Assembly (NCBI GenBank): GCA_903885855.1
Contig: CAISKG010000263.1
Location: 1-10,616, forward strand
Source of the DNA: an uncultured Planctomycetaceae bacterium
Lineage (GTDB): Bacteria; Planctomycetota; Planctomycetia; Pirellulales; UBA1268
Length of the DNA stretch: 10,616 nt
Direction of reading: 5' to 3'
Part shown: piece by piece, positions 1 through 6,941 of the stretch
How positions within the stretch are numbered: the stretch's first letter is position 1
How the letters are laid out: each line of letters starts with the position of its first letter
Program-made: the position numbers and the translations under genes
The notes under the pieces: generated by a model
What the model saw: only the letters and a program-made list of their open reading frames with translations
Database searches by the model: none
Told to the model about the DNA's origin: nothing

Positions 1-3000
1 GCCGCGGCCGCCGAGGCCGAAGCCCCCCCGCGCCGGGCCCCCGCCCGGCAGCCGGCGTGGGCGGTCGATCTCGAGGAGCGCCGCCGGCTCGTCGAGCCCG
101 CGGTGCGCACGCGCGCGGTGACCGTGGGCGAGACGCGCCGTGCCGCCGGGGCGCTCGTGTTCCTGCTCGATCTCGGTGCCTCGGCGGAATCGGCTGCGGC
201 GGTCCTCGTGCCCTGCCGGATGCAGCTCGACGTCGCCGGCCACGCCACCGGCCGTCCGCGGCCGGTGATCATCGGGCCGGGTCAGTCGGCCGACACCGAG
301 TGGGACGAGCTCTCCGTGGAGGAGCGCGAGATCCTGGCGCGGCTGGTGGGCACCGTGCCCCTGGCCGACACCGCGGCCCCCGAGCCGCTCGAGCGGCGCA
401 CCGTGCCGCGCGTCGCCGTCAGCGCGCGATCCGCCGTCGAGCACCTCGCCATGCTCTGCGAGCGGGGGCGGCTGGTGATGCAGCCGGAGCCGCGCCGCCA
501 TCCCGACAACGTCGTCCCGCTGGCCTGGGACTCGGGGCGGCCGTGGGAATTCGCCCTCGTCGTCGAGCCCGACGACGTCCCCGGCGTGCGCGCCGAGACC
601 GTGCGCGATTTCGCCGCGGGGGAGGCGGAGCGGCCGCCGCCGCGCCCCTCGAAGGCCACCCTGCGCGGCGTGCTGGTGCGCGGCAGCGAGCGGCGCGACA
701 TCCGCGAGCCGCGGGCCATCCTGCGCTCGGGCCTGGTGGTGTTCGCCGACCGTGTGGCCCGCCTCGAGCTCGGCGACGCCGCCGGGGCGACGCACGCCGC
801 CGGCTGGCTGCAGCAGTTCGAGCGCCGCGGCCCGATCGAGCTCGCGGGCGCCCAGGTCGACGGTCTCATCGAGCGGCTCGCCGGGCTGGCCGAGGTGCCC
901 CGCCTCGTGCTCCCGGCCTGGACGGGCTGGCGGATCGAGTCGGGCACGCCGCGGCCGAAGCTCGTCCTCGACGACTCGCGCGCGGTCGCCGCGACCGACG
1001 GCGACGGCGACGGCGGCGGGCCGCGGGGGCGCCGCCGGGCCCAGCCGCGCGTCCACCTGGCCGGCACGGTGTGGTTCGAGTACGGCGGGATGGCGATCAA
1101 CGCCGACGAGCCGGCCGGCGGCGCCGTCGACGTCGAGCGGCGCGTGTTCGTGCGCCGCGACCGGGCCGCGGAGCGGGAGGCGCTGGCCTCGCTGCCGCGC
1201 TACGGGGCCAGCGCCGCCCGCCCCGATCCGGAGGGCGAGCCGGTTCCGCACCACGTGGAGTTCGCCCGGGCGCGGCTCGATTCTTCGGTGCCGCAGCTGG
1301 CCGCCGAGGGGTGGGCGGTCGAGGTGGCCGGGAGGCGCTACCGCCCGGCCGGAAGCGTGGCCTGGAACGTCACCAGCGGGATCGACTGGTTCGAGCTCTC
1401 CGGCAGCGTCGACTTCGGCGGCGTGACCGCCGACATGCCCGCGCTCCTCGAGGCCCTGGCGCGGGGCGAGCGGGCGGTGACGCTGCCCGACGGATCGGTC
1501 GGCATCCTTCCGGAGGGATTCGCCGAGCAGTTCGAGCCGATGGTGGCGCTGGCGCAGCGCCAGGACGGCCGGCTGCGCTACGGGCGCATCCAGGTGGCGC
1601 TGCTCGACGCCCTCCTGGCCGGCCAGCCGCAGTCGCACGTCGACGAGGCCTTCGACCGGATCCGGGGGGAGCTGGCCCGCGGCGAGCGTCCCGAGGCCGA
1701 GGACGAGCCGGAGGGATTCCAGGGCACCCTGCGCCATTACCAGCGCGAGGGGCTGGGGTGGCTGGCGTTCCTCGAGCGCATGGGGCTGGGGGGCTGCCTG
1801 GCCGACGACATGGGGCTCGGCAAGACCATCCAGGTGCTGGCGATGCTCGTGCGCCGTCGCCGGGTCGCGAACGCGGCCGGGCTCGCCCACCGGCCGTCGC
1901 TGGTGGTGGTGCCCAAGAGCCTGGTCTTCAATTGGATGGACGAGGCGGCCAAGTTCGGGCCGGCGCTGCGCGTCCTGAACTACACCGGCAATCAGCGCAG
2001 CGAGGGGGCGGAGTCGTTCCTCGAAAGCGACATCGTCCTCACCACCTACGGCACGCTGCGCCGCGACATCCTCCGGCACCGGGAGGTGGAGTTCGATTAC
2101 ATCGTTCTCGACGAGGCGCAGTCCATCAAGAACGCCGGTAGCCAGGCCGCCAAGGCCTGCCGCCTGCTCCATGCCCGCCACCGCCTCGCCCTCACCGGCA
2201 CGCCGGTCGAGAACCACATCGGCGAGTTGTGGAGCATCTTCGAGTTCCTCAATCCCGGTCAGCTCGGCAGCGCGGCCCGCCTCAAACGCTTCCTCGCCGG
2301 CGGCCGCGGGGGGAGCGCCGCGGAGGTCGTCGCCCGGGCGGTGCGCCCCTTCCTCCTGCGCCGCACCAAGGCGCAGGTGCTCTCGGATCTGCCCGAGAAG
2401 ACGGAGCAGACGATCTTCTGCGAGCTCGGCGAGACGCAGCGCCGCGCCTACGACGAACTGCGCGACCACTACCGCCAGGAGCTCTCGGGACGGATCGGGA
2501 AGATGGGGATCGGCCGGTCGCGGATCGCCGTCCTCGAGGCCCTGCTCCGCCTCCGGCAGACCGCCTGCCATCCGGGGCTCGTCGACCCGGCCCGGATCGA
2601 CGAGTCGGCGGCCAAGCTCGAGACGCTCCTCGAGCAGACCGACGAGGTGATCCAGGAGGGGCACAAGGTGCTGGTGTTCAGCCAGTTCACCAGCTTCCTC
2701 TCCATCGTCCGCCGGCAGCTCGACGCGCGCTCGACGACCTACGAATACCTCGACGGCAAGACGACCGACCGCCAGGCCCGCGTGGCGCGCTTCCAGGAGG
2801 ATCCCGACTGCCGGTTGTTCCTCGTCAGCCTCAAGGCCGGCGGCCAGGGGCTCAACCTCACCGCCGCCGACTACATCTACATCCTCGACCCCTGGTGGAA
2901 CCCGGCGGTCGAGGCCCAGGCGGTGGATCGGGCGCACCGCATCGGCCAGACGCGGCGCGTGTTCGCCTACCGGCTCATCGCCCGCGACACGGTGGAGGAG

Positions 3001-3114
3001 AAGATCCTCGCCCTCCAGGACCGCAAGCGCGATCTGGCCGAATCGATCGTCCGGGCGGACGAAAACATGATCTCCACGCTCACCGCCGAAGACGTGGAAC
3101 TGCTGCTCTCGTGA
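1..3114 (+). CDS. SNF2-family DEAD/DEAH-type ATPase (helicase-like), 5'-truncated by the window edge
   Basis: Swi2/Snf2 ATPases couple ATP hydrolysis to translocation on double-stranded DNA and remodel protein-DNA complexes; bacterial members act in the cytoplasm in transcription recycling or repair. The reading frame is open from base 1, so the gene starts upstream. The GTG at 103 is only the first in-frame start codon inside the window and is probably internal. Numbering from that GTG, the last ~470 residues hold both RecA-like lobes. Visible motifs are the Walker A segment DDMGLGKTIQ (about 568-577, nt 1804-1833), the DEAQ Walker B box (670-673, nt 2110-2121), LTGTPVEN (about 697-704), SLKAGGQGLNLT (nt 2827-2862) and the motif VI segment DRAHRIGQ (nt 2926-2949). 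The first ~510 residues are the less conserved N-terminal region typical of long bacterial SNF2 proteins, with a Gly/Asp then Arg-rich linker near 305-320. Any SWIM-type zinc finger would be off-window. Family assignment is secure; the biological role is not. Confidence 0.95.
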   Translation, partial: AAAAEAEAPPRRAPARQPAWAVDLEERRRLVEPAVRTRAVTVGETRRAAGALVFLLDLGASAESAAAVLVPCRMQLDVAGHATGRPRPVIIGPGQSADTEWDELSVEEREILARLVGTVPLADTAAPEPLERRTVPRVAVSARSAVEHLAMLCERGRLVMQPEPRRHPDNVVPLAWDSGRPWEFALVVEPDDVPGVRAETVRDFAAGEAERPPPRPSKATLRGVLVRGSERRDIREPRAILRSGLVVFADRVARLELGDAAGATHAAGWLQQFERRGPIELAGAQVDGLIERLAGLAEVPRLVLPAWTGWRIESGTPRPKLVLDDSRAVAATDGDGDGGGPRGRRRAQPRVHLAGTVWFEYGGMAINADEPAGGAVDVERRVFVRRDRAAEREALASLPRYGASAARPDPEGEPVPHHVEFARARLDSSVPQLAAEGWAVEVAGRRYRPAGSVAWNVTSGIDWFELSGSVDFGGVTADMPALLEALARGERAVTLPDGSVGILPEGFAEQFEPMVALAQRQDGRLRYGRIQVALLDALLAGQPQSHVDEAFDRIRGELARGERPEAEDEPEGFQGTLRHYQREGLGWLAFLERMGLGGCLADDMGLGKTIQVLAMLVRRRRVANAAGLAHRPSLVVVPKSLVFNWMDEAAKFGPALRVLNYTGNQRSEGAESFLESDIVLTTYGTLRRDILRHREVEFDYIVLDEAQSIKNAGSQAAKACRLLHARHRLALTGTPVENHIGELWSIFEFLNPGQLGSAARLKRFLAGGRGGSAAEVVARAVRPFLLRRTKAQVLSDLPEKTEQTIFCELGETQRRAYDELRDHYRQELSGRIGKMGIGRSRIAVLEALLRLRQTACHPGLVDPARIDESAAKLETLLEQTDEVIQEGHKVLVFSQFTSFLSIVRRQLDARSTTYEYLDGKTTDRQARVARFQEDPDCRLFLVSLKAGGQGLNLTAADYIYILDPWWNPAVEAQAVDRAHRIGQTRRVFAYRLIARDTVEEKILALQDRKRDLAESIVRADENMISTLTAEDVELLLS

Positions 3115-3118
3115 TCCC

Positions 3119-3138
3119 CGCCGCGGGGGGCCGCGGCG
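3119..3138 (+). terminator. hairpin just after the SNF2 gene, possible weak terminator
   Basis: Arms CGCCGCGG (3119-3126) and CCGCGGCG (3131-3138) pair perfectly over 8 bp with a GGGG loop, starting 4 bases after the SNF2 stop codon. No T-run follows, so it is not a classical intrinsic terminator. It may protect the 3' end or assist Rho-independent stopping in a GC-rich genome. Confidence 0.35.
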
Positions 3139-3168
3139 CCCCCGAGCGCTCACGAAAAACTCATCCGC

Positions 3169-3187
3169 AGGCCGGGGCCCCCGGCCT
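3169..3187. repeat. perfect inverted repeat in the spacer before the response regulator
   Basis: AGGCCGGGG (3169-3177) and CCCCGGCCT (3179-3187) form a perfect 9-bp inverted repeat around one central base. It abuts the TAGAAT hexamer at 3187-3192, so it occupies the place where a -35/-10 spacer would lie. It could be an operator for a dimeric regulator, or a hairpin ending the SNF2 transcript. The sequence alone does not decide, and GC-rich spacers produce such palindromes fairly easily. Confidence 0.4.
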
Positions 3188-3192
3188 AGAAT
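3187..3192 (+). promoter_or_regulatory. candidate -10 element for the response regulator gene
   Basis: TAGAAT matches the sigma70 -10 consensus TATAAT at 5 of 6 positions and stands out in a GC-rich spacer. No convincing -35 is visible: the hexamer 17 bp upstream is TCCGCA. It would start transcription near 3199, giving a leader of about 110 nt before the GTG at 3310. Confidence 0.3.
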
Positions 3193-3197
3193 CGCCG

Positions 3198-3231
3198 CGG
3201 TCGGGAGGCCCCCTGGCCGGGGGCTCGACCG
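3198..3231 (+). other. stem-loop in the presumed 5' leader of the response regulator
   Basis: An outer stem CGGTCG/CGACCG (3198-3203 with 3226-3231) encloses an inner stem GCCCCC/GGGGGC (3208-3213 with 3219-3224) with loop TGGCC. The two are joined by an asymmetric internal loop. If transcription starts near 3199, this structure is the very 5' end of the message and could stabilise it. No known riboswitch is recognised. Confidence 0.35.
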
Positions 3232-3309
3232 GCGGGGCCGGTGTGGTTCGACACGGGCGCTGACACGGTGGACGGGGCAATCTCCCCGGCGGGCGTGGAC
3301 GACGTTTTC

Positions 3310-4035
3310 GTGAAGCAACATCCGGGAAAAGCGCGCACGGGGGACGCCGAGCAGGCGTCGATCCTCGTCGTCGACGTCGAGGAGGATCTCCTCGAGCTCG
3401 TCCGCTTCAACCTCGTCCGCGAGGGCTACGCGGTCACCTGCGTGACCAGCGGCGAGGAGGCGATCAAGGTCGTGCGCCGCGACGCCCCCGATCTGGTCGT
3501 GCTCGACCTCATGCTCCCCGGTTTCGACGGCTTGGAGGTGTGCCGGCGGCTGAAGGCCGATCCGCGAACCCGCGAGACGCCGATCGTCATGCTCACCGCC
3601 AAGGGGGAGGAGCGCGACATCGTCGCCGGCCTCGACCGGGGCGCCGACGACTACATCACCAAGCCCTTCAGCCCGCGCGTCCTCTCCGCCCGCATCAAGG
3701 CGCTGCTCCGCCGTCGCGAATCGGAGCGCGCCGCCGATCAGGAGGCGGTCGTCGAGGTCCACGAGCTGTCGATCCATCCCGGCCGCCACGAGGTGATCCT
3801 CGCCGGCAAGCCCCTCGACCTGACCTACACCGAGTTCGCCCTCCTCCATTTTCTCGCCCGGCGCCCCGGCTGGGCCTTCACGCGGACGCAGATCGTGGAC
3901 GCCGTGAAGGGGGAGGACTACCCCGTCACCGAACGCAGCGTCGACGTGCAGGTGGCTGGCCTGCGCAAGAAGCTCGGCGACCACGCGTCGTACGTGGAGA
4001 CCGTGCGGGGCGTCGGCTACCGGTTCCGCGGCTGA
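3310..4035 (+). CDS. PhoB-like OmpR-family response regulator with altered acidic pocket
   Basis: This is a DNA-binding response regulator, presumably phosphorylated by the kinase encoded downstream. The 241-residue product has a receiver domain (about 16-135) and an OmpR/PhoB winged-helix domain (about 145-241). The phospho-acceptor is D66 in VVLDLMLPG, the switch threonine is T96 (VMLTAKGEE), and K118 lies in ITKPFSP. The winged helix ends with the typical RSVDVQVAGLRKKLG and TVRGVGYRF segments. The family usually reads VVDDE or VVEDE near the N-terminus, but here it is VVDVE: V23 replaces the usual metal-binding aspartate. GTG 3310 is chosen because it leaves a family-like length (E. coli PhoB has 229 residues) and places the first beta strand near the N-terminus. 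In-frame GTGs at 3241, 3268 and 3295 are alternatives, and none has a clear Shine-Dalgarno sequence. PhoB-like by architecture; other OmpR-family inputs are possible. Confidence 0.9.
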   Translation: MKQHPGKARTGDAEQASILVVDVEEDLLELVRFNLVREGYAVTCVTSGEEAIKVVRRDAPDLVVLDLMLPGFDGLEVCRRLKADPRTRETPIVMLTAKGEERDIVAGLDRGADDYITKPFSPRVLSARIKALLRRRESERAADQEAVVEVHELSIHPGRHEVILAGKPLDLTYTEFALLHFLARRPGWAFTRTQIVDAVKGEDYPVTERSVDVQVAGLRKKLGDHASYVETVRGVGYRFRG

Positions 4036-4039
4036 GCCG

Positions 4040-4073
4040 CGGCCGGGGCGGGAGGCCCCGGCCGGGCCCCTTT
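4040..4073 (+). terminator. strong hairpin between response regulator and kinase, terminator-like
   Basis: CGGCCGGGGC (4040-4049) pairs perfectly with GCCCCGGCCG (4055-4064), a 10-bp stem with loop GGGAG, 4 bases after the response regulator stop codon. A short TTT (4071-4073) follows after GGCCCC. It could terminate or attenuate transcription before the kinase gene. The weak T-run makes complete termination doubtful. Confidence 0.5.
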
Positions 4074-4109
4074 CCCCGCCCGGCGGCGCTGTGCGAGACT
4101 GCGTCGCCT

Positions 4110-4143
4110 CCCCGCGGGTGGCCCGATCCCCGGGCTTGCGGGG
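4110..4143 (+). other. nested stem-loop upstream of the kinase start
   Basis: CCCCGC (4110-4115) pairs with GCGGGG (4138-4143), and inside it GCCCG (4121-4125) pairs with CGGGC (4131-4135) around loop ATCCC. The element ends 22 nt before the kinase ATG, which has no visible Shine-Dalgarno sequence. It may be leader structure affecting translation, or a by-product of GC richness. Confidence 0.3.
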
Positions 4144-4165
4144 AGCCCGCCGCCGGTGATCCCTC

Positions 4166-5947
4166 ATGGCCCGGTCCCGCTTTGCGTGGCAGCTGTTCGC
4201 CGGCTGGTGCGCGCTGGTGGCCGGGATCGTCGTCGCCTGCCACTGGCTCGCGTCGGTCGAATTGGCCAGGCTCGCCGACGCCCAGCAGCTGCGGCGCCTG
4301 ACGGATGCCGGCGGCCTGGCCGCGCTGTTGCTTCCCGAGGATCCCGCCGATCAGGCGGCGGCGCTCGTGGCCACGGTGCCGAGGCGGGCCGACGGCCTCG
4401 CCATCGACGTCGTCGACGCCGACGGCCTGCCGTGGGGCGGGACGGACGGCGGCAAGGAGGCGGTGGACGGCGACCGCGCGGCGGCCGTGCCGGGGCTCGA
4501 TCCGGCCGTGCTGGCCGAGGTCCGCGCGGGGCGCGTCGCCAGCTCGACGCGCTACGACGCCGGCAGCGGCCGGCGGATCGTCACGGTGGCGGTGCCGGTG
4601 CTCCGCGACGGGCGGACCGTGGGGATCGTCCGCGTCGCCGCCCCCTCGAGCGACGCCGAGCTGTCCGACGGGCAGCGCCGGCTGGTGTGGGGCTCCCTGG
4701 TGGCGTCGGCGGCCGCGGTCGCGGCGGGATGGCTCGTCGCACGCCGTGCGGCGCGGCCCCTGGAGGAGCTCGCCGCCGCCGGGCGGCGCCTCGCCGACGG
4801 GGAGGCGGCGGCGCGGCTGCCGGCTTCGGACGTCGGCGAGCTGGCCGTCCTCGCCCGGGCCCTCGGCAGCATGCGCCAGCAGCTCGTCGAGCGCGGCCTG
4901 CAGATCGGCCGACAGGGATCGCAGCAGGAGGCGGTGCTGGGGAGCATGATCGAGGGGGTCCTGGCGGTCGACGCCCGGCAACGGATCGTGAGCCTGAATC
5001 GCGCGGCCGCCGAGCTGCTGGGAATCGACCCGGGGGGCGTGGTCGGCCGGCCGATCCAGGAGGTGGTGCGCAACGCCGACCTGCGGCAATTCGCACTGGA
5101 GGCGATCGACCGCGGCGAGCCGGTGGAGGACGACATCGTGCTCCGGGCGGCACGCGACCGGGTGCTGCGGGTGCGCGGCACGCCGCTGCGTGACGCGACC
5201 GGGGAGGGGGGCGCGGTGGTGGTCGTCGAGGACATCACCGACATCCGCCACCTCGAGAACGTGCGCCGCGACTTCGTCGCCAACGTGTCGCACGAACTGA
5301 AGACCCCCGTGGCCTCGATCAAGGGATTCGTGGAGACGCTGCTCGACGACCGTGTCGACGACCCCGCCGACCGCCGCCGCTTCCTCGAGATCGTGGGGCG
5401 CCAGGCCGACCGCCTCGGGCTGATCATCGAGGATCTCCTCTCCCTGTCGCGCGTCGAGCAGGCCGAGGGGATGGGCGACCTGCCGGTGGAGCCGGTGAAG
5501 GTGGGGGACCTGATCCGGACGGTGATCGCGGAGTGCGGGCCCCGCGCCGAGGCCCGTTCCATCCGCCTCGACGTGGACTGCCCGCCCGATCTCGTGGCCG
5601 AGGTCAACGCCCCGCTGCTCGAGCAGGCCCTCATCAATCTCGTCGACAACGCCATCAAATACAGCGAGCCGGGCCACCCGGTGCGCGTCGACGGGGGCAC
5701 CGCCGGCGGCGTGTTCGAGCTGGCGGTGCGCGACGAAGGGGCGGGGATCGCCGCCGAGCACCTCCCGCGCCTCTTCGAACGCTTCTACCGCGTCGACAAG
5801 GGGCGCAGCCGCAAGATCGGCGGCACCGGGCTGGGCCTCTCGATCGTCAAGCACATCGCCCAGGCCCACGGCGGGTCGGTGACGGTGGAAAGCGCGCCGG
5901 GGAGCGGCAGCACCTTCCGCATCCTGCTGCCCGCCCGGCGCGGCTGA
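4166..5947 (+). CDS. PhoR-like membrane sensor histidine kinase (HAMP-PAS-HisKA-HATPase)
   Basis: This kinase autophosphorylates on histidine and passes the phosphate to a response regulator, very likely the PhoB-like protein encoded just upstream. The product is 593 residues. A membrane segment lies near 7-28, followed by an extracytoplasmic sensor region of about 145 residues, a second membrane segment near 173-193, a HAMP linker to about 245 and a PAS domain at about 253-355. The HisKA H-box (VANVSHELKTPVASIKG) has catalytic H376. The ATPase domain carries the N-box INLVDNAIKY (N495), G1 DEGAGI (523-528), the F-box FERFYRVDKG and G2 GGTGLGL (552-558). All catalytic motifs look intact. ATG 4166 is chosen because a short charged N-terminus leads directly into the first membrane helix and no earlier in-frame start is available. 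The H-box and the TM-TM-HAMP-PAS layout resemble PhoR kinases of phosphate starvation signalling. The true signal is inferred, since no pst or phoU gene is in view. Confidence 0.93.
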   Translation: MARSRFAWQLFAGWCALVAGIVVACHWLASVELARLADAQQLRRLTDAGGLAALLLPEDPADQAAALVATVPRRADGLAIDVVDADGLPWGGTDGGKEAVDGDRAAAVPGLDPAVLAEVRAGRVASSTRYDAGSGRRIVTVAVPVLRDGRTVGIVRVAAPSSDAELSDGQRRLVWGSLVASAAAVAAGWLVARRAARPLEELAAAGRRLADGEAAARLPASDVGELAVLARALGSMRQQLVERGLQIGRQGSQQEAVLGSMIEGVLAVDARQRIVSLNRAAAELLGIDPGGVVGRPIQEVVRNADLRQFALEAIDRGEPVEDDIVLRAARDRVLRVRGTPLRDATGEGGAVVVVEDITDIRHLENVRRDFVANVSHELKTPVASIKGFVETLLDDRVDDPADRRRFLEIVGRQADRLGLIIEDLLSLSRVEQAEGMGDLPVEPVKVGDLIRTVIAECGPRAEARSIRLDVDCPPDLVAEVNAPLLEQALINLVDNAIKYSEPGHPVRVDGGTAGGVFELAVRDEGAGIAAEHLPRLFERFYRVDKGRSRKIGGTGLGLSIVKHIAQAHGGSVTVESAPGSGSTFRILLPARRG

Positions 5948-5958
5948 CGGCGGGCGGG
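5930..5958. terminator. hairpin across the convergent gene ends, possible bidirectional terminator
   Basis: CCCGCCCG (5930-5937) pairs with CGGGCGGG (5951-5958), an 8-bp stem whose 13-nt loop holds the kinase stop codon (5945-5947). It lies between two converging genes whose stop codons are 12 bp apart. No T-run is present on either strand, so termination is only a suggestion. Confidence 0.3.
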
Positions 5959-5959
5959 A

Positions 5960-6925
5960 TCAGCAGCTGCGGCTGGCGTCGTGGAAATCGACGATCTGCC
6001 GCCAGGCCTCCTCCGGCGTCTCGGCCCAGCTGAAGAGGCGCAGGTGCTCGTCCGCGATCACCCCCTCGTCGGCGAGGCGCTCGAAGTCGATGATCCCCGA
6101 CCAGTACTCCCGGCCGAAGAGGATGATCGGCACGGGCTGCATGCGGTTGGTCTGGCGCAGCGTGAGCGTCTCGAACATCTCGTCGAGGGTGCCGAATCCG
6201 CCCGGGAAGAGCACCACGCCGGCGGCCCGGAGGATGAAGTGGAACTTCCGCAGGGCGAAGTACTTGAACTGGAAGCACAGGTCGGGGGTGATGAAGGGAT
6301 TGGGCTGCTGCTCGAAGGGGAGCTTGATGTTCAGCCCGATCGACTGGCAACCGACGTCGAAGGCGCCGCGATTGGCGGCCTCCATGATCCCCGGACCGCC
6401 CCCCGTGACGACGACGAAGTCGCGCGCGGCGGCGCATTGGTTGTCGATCGAGACGAGGCGCGCGAACTCGCGGGCCTTGTCGTAGTAGTGGCTGCGGGCG
6501 AGGAGCTTCTCCGCCCGGACGACGTCGCGCGCGCGGCGCGGATCGTCGGGGTCGGCCGCGGCGGCGCGGCGCGCGTCCGACAGCCGGCGCTGCGCCGCCC
6601 CGCGTTCCACGATCTGCGTCCCCCCGAAGACGATCACCGTGGAGTGGATCTTGTGCTCCTGGAAGGCCAGTTCGGCCTTCTCGAGCTCCAGGAGCATGCG
6701 CACGCCGCGCGTCTCGGGGCGGTCCATGAGGACCCGGTCGTGCTGGGCGAGGCTGTTGCTGGGACTGGCGAGGATCGCCTCCATGTTCTCCGCGACCAGC
6801 GCCACGTCGTCGCCGAGGACGGTGTCGGGGAGGGCGCGGCAGGACGTGGCCTGGTCGGCGGGCGTGTCGGCCCGGCCGGAGGGGGCCGGCGGGGGCGTGG
6901 GGGCGGGCTTCGGTTTCTTCGCCAT
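5960..6925 (-). CDS. LOG-family Rossmann-fold protein (nucleotide 5'-monophosphate phosphoribohydrolase type)
   Basis: LOG-family enzymes (often misnamed lysine decarboxylases) cleave the N-glycosidic bond of nucleoside or cytokinin-riboside 5'-monophosphates, releasing the base and ribose 5-phosphate; they are cytoplasmic. The 321-residue product shows the nucleotide-binding segment GGGPGIMEAA (175-184) and the hallmark PGGFGTLDE (241-249) containing the catalytic glutamate. An Arg-Lys pair about 20 residues earlier (ALRKFHF) corresponds to the conserved arginine. It is longer than classic ~190-residue LOGs: a Lys/Pro/Ala-rich tail (about 1-28) precedes a helical region (about 30-100). ATG 6925 is chosen because it lies 16 bp after the nuclease stop codon and gives a family-like N-terminus; the frame stays open further upstream but that stretch overlaps the nuclease gene. 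No clear Shine-Dalgarno sequence is seen, so translational coupling is likely. Substrate unknown: nucleotide salvage is more likely than hormone making in a bacterium of this kind. Confidence 0.9.
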   Translation of the reverse strand: MAKKPKPAPTPPPAPSGRADTPADQATSCRALPDTVLGDDVALVAENMEAILASPSNSLAQHDRVLMDRPETRGVRMLLELEKAELAFQEHKIHSTVIVFGGTQIVERGAAQRRLSDARRAAAADPDDPRRARDVVRAEKLLARSHYYDKAREFARLVSIDNQCAAARDFVVVTGGGPGIMEAANRGAFDVGCQSIGLNIKLPFEQQPNPFITPDLCFQFKYFALRKFHFILRAAGVVLFPGGFGTLDEMFETLTLRQTNRMQPVPIILFGREYWSGIIDFERLADEGVIADEHLRLFSWAETPEEAWRQIVDFHDASRSC

Positions 6926-6941
6926 GGTTCGTCGCAGGGTG

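Noticed and set aside
985..1035. GAC/GGC-rich run in the SNF2 gene considered as a tandem repeat
   Set aside because: It is a short imperfect run encoding a Gly/Asp linker between conserved regions. It does not look like a distinct repeat element.
57..2141. Long plus-strand frame (694 codons) overlapping the SNF2 gene
   Set aside because: Its translation is an Arg/Ala/Gly-rich low-complexity string, typical of a shifted frame in GC-rich coding DNA, whereas the overlapping frame has unmistakable SNF2 motifs.
3115..3309. Possible small gene, tRNA or regulatory RNA in the spacer before the response regulator
   Set aside because: No tRNA cloverleaf, known RNA family or credible short coding frame is visible; only hairpins and a candidate -10 are supported.
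3926..5869. Minus-strand frame of 647 codons opposite the response regulator and kinase genes
   Set aside because: It mirrors the real genes' codon pattern and has no recognisable domain; the plus-strand kinase motifs are complete, so this is an antisense shadow.
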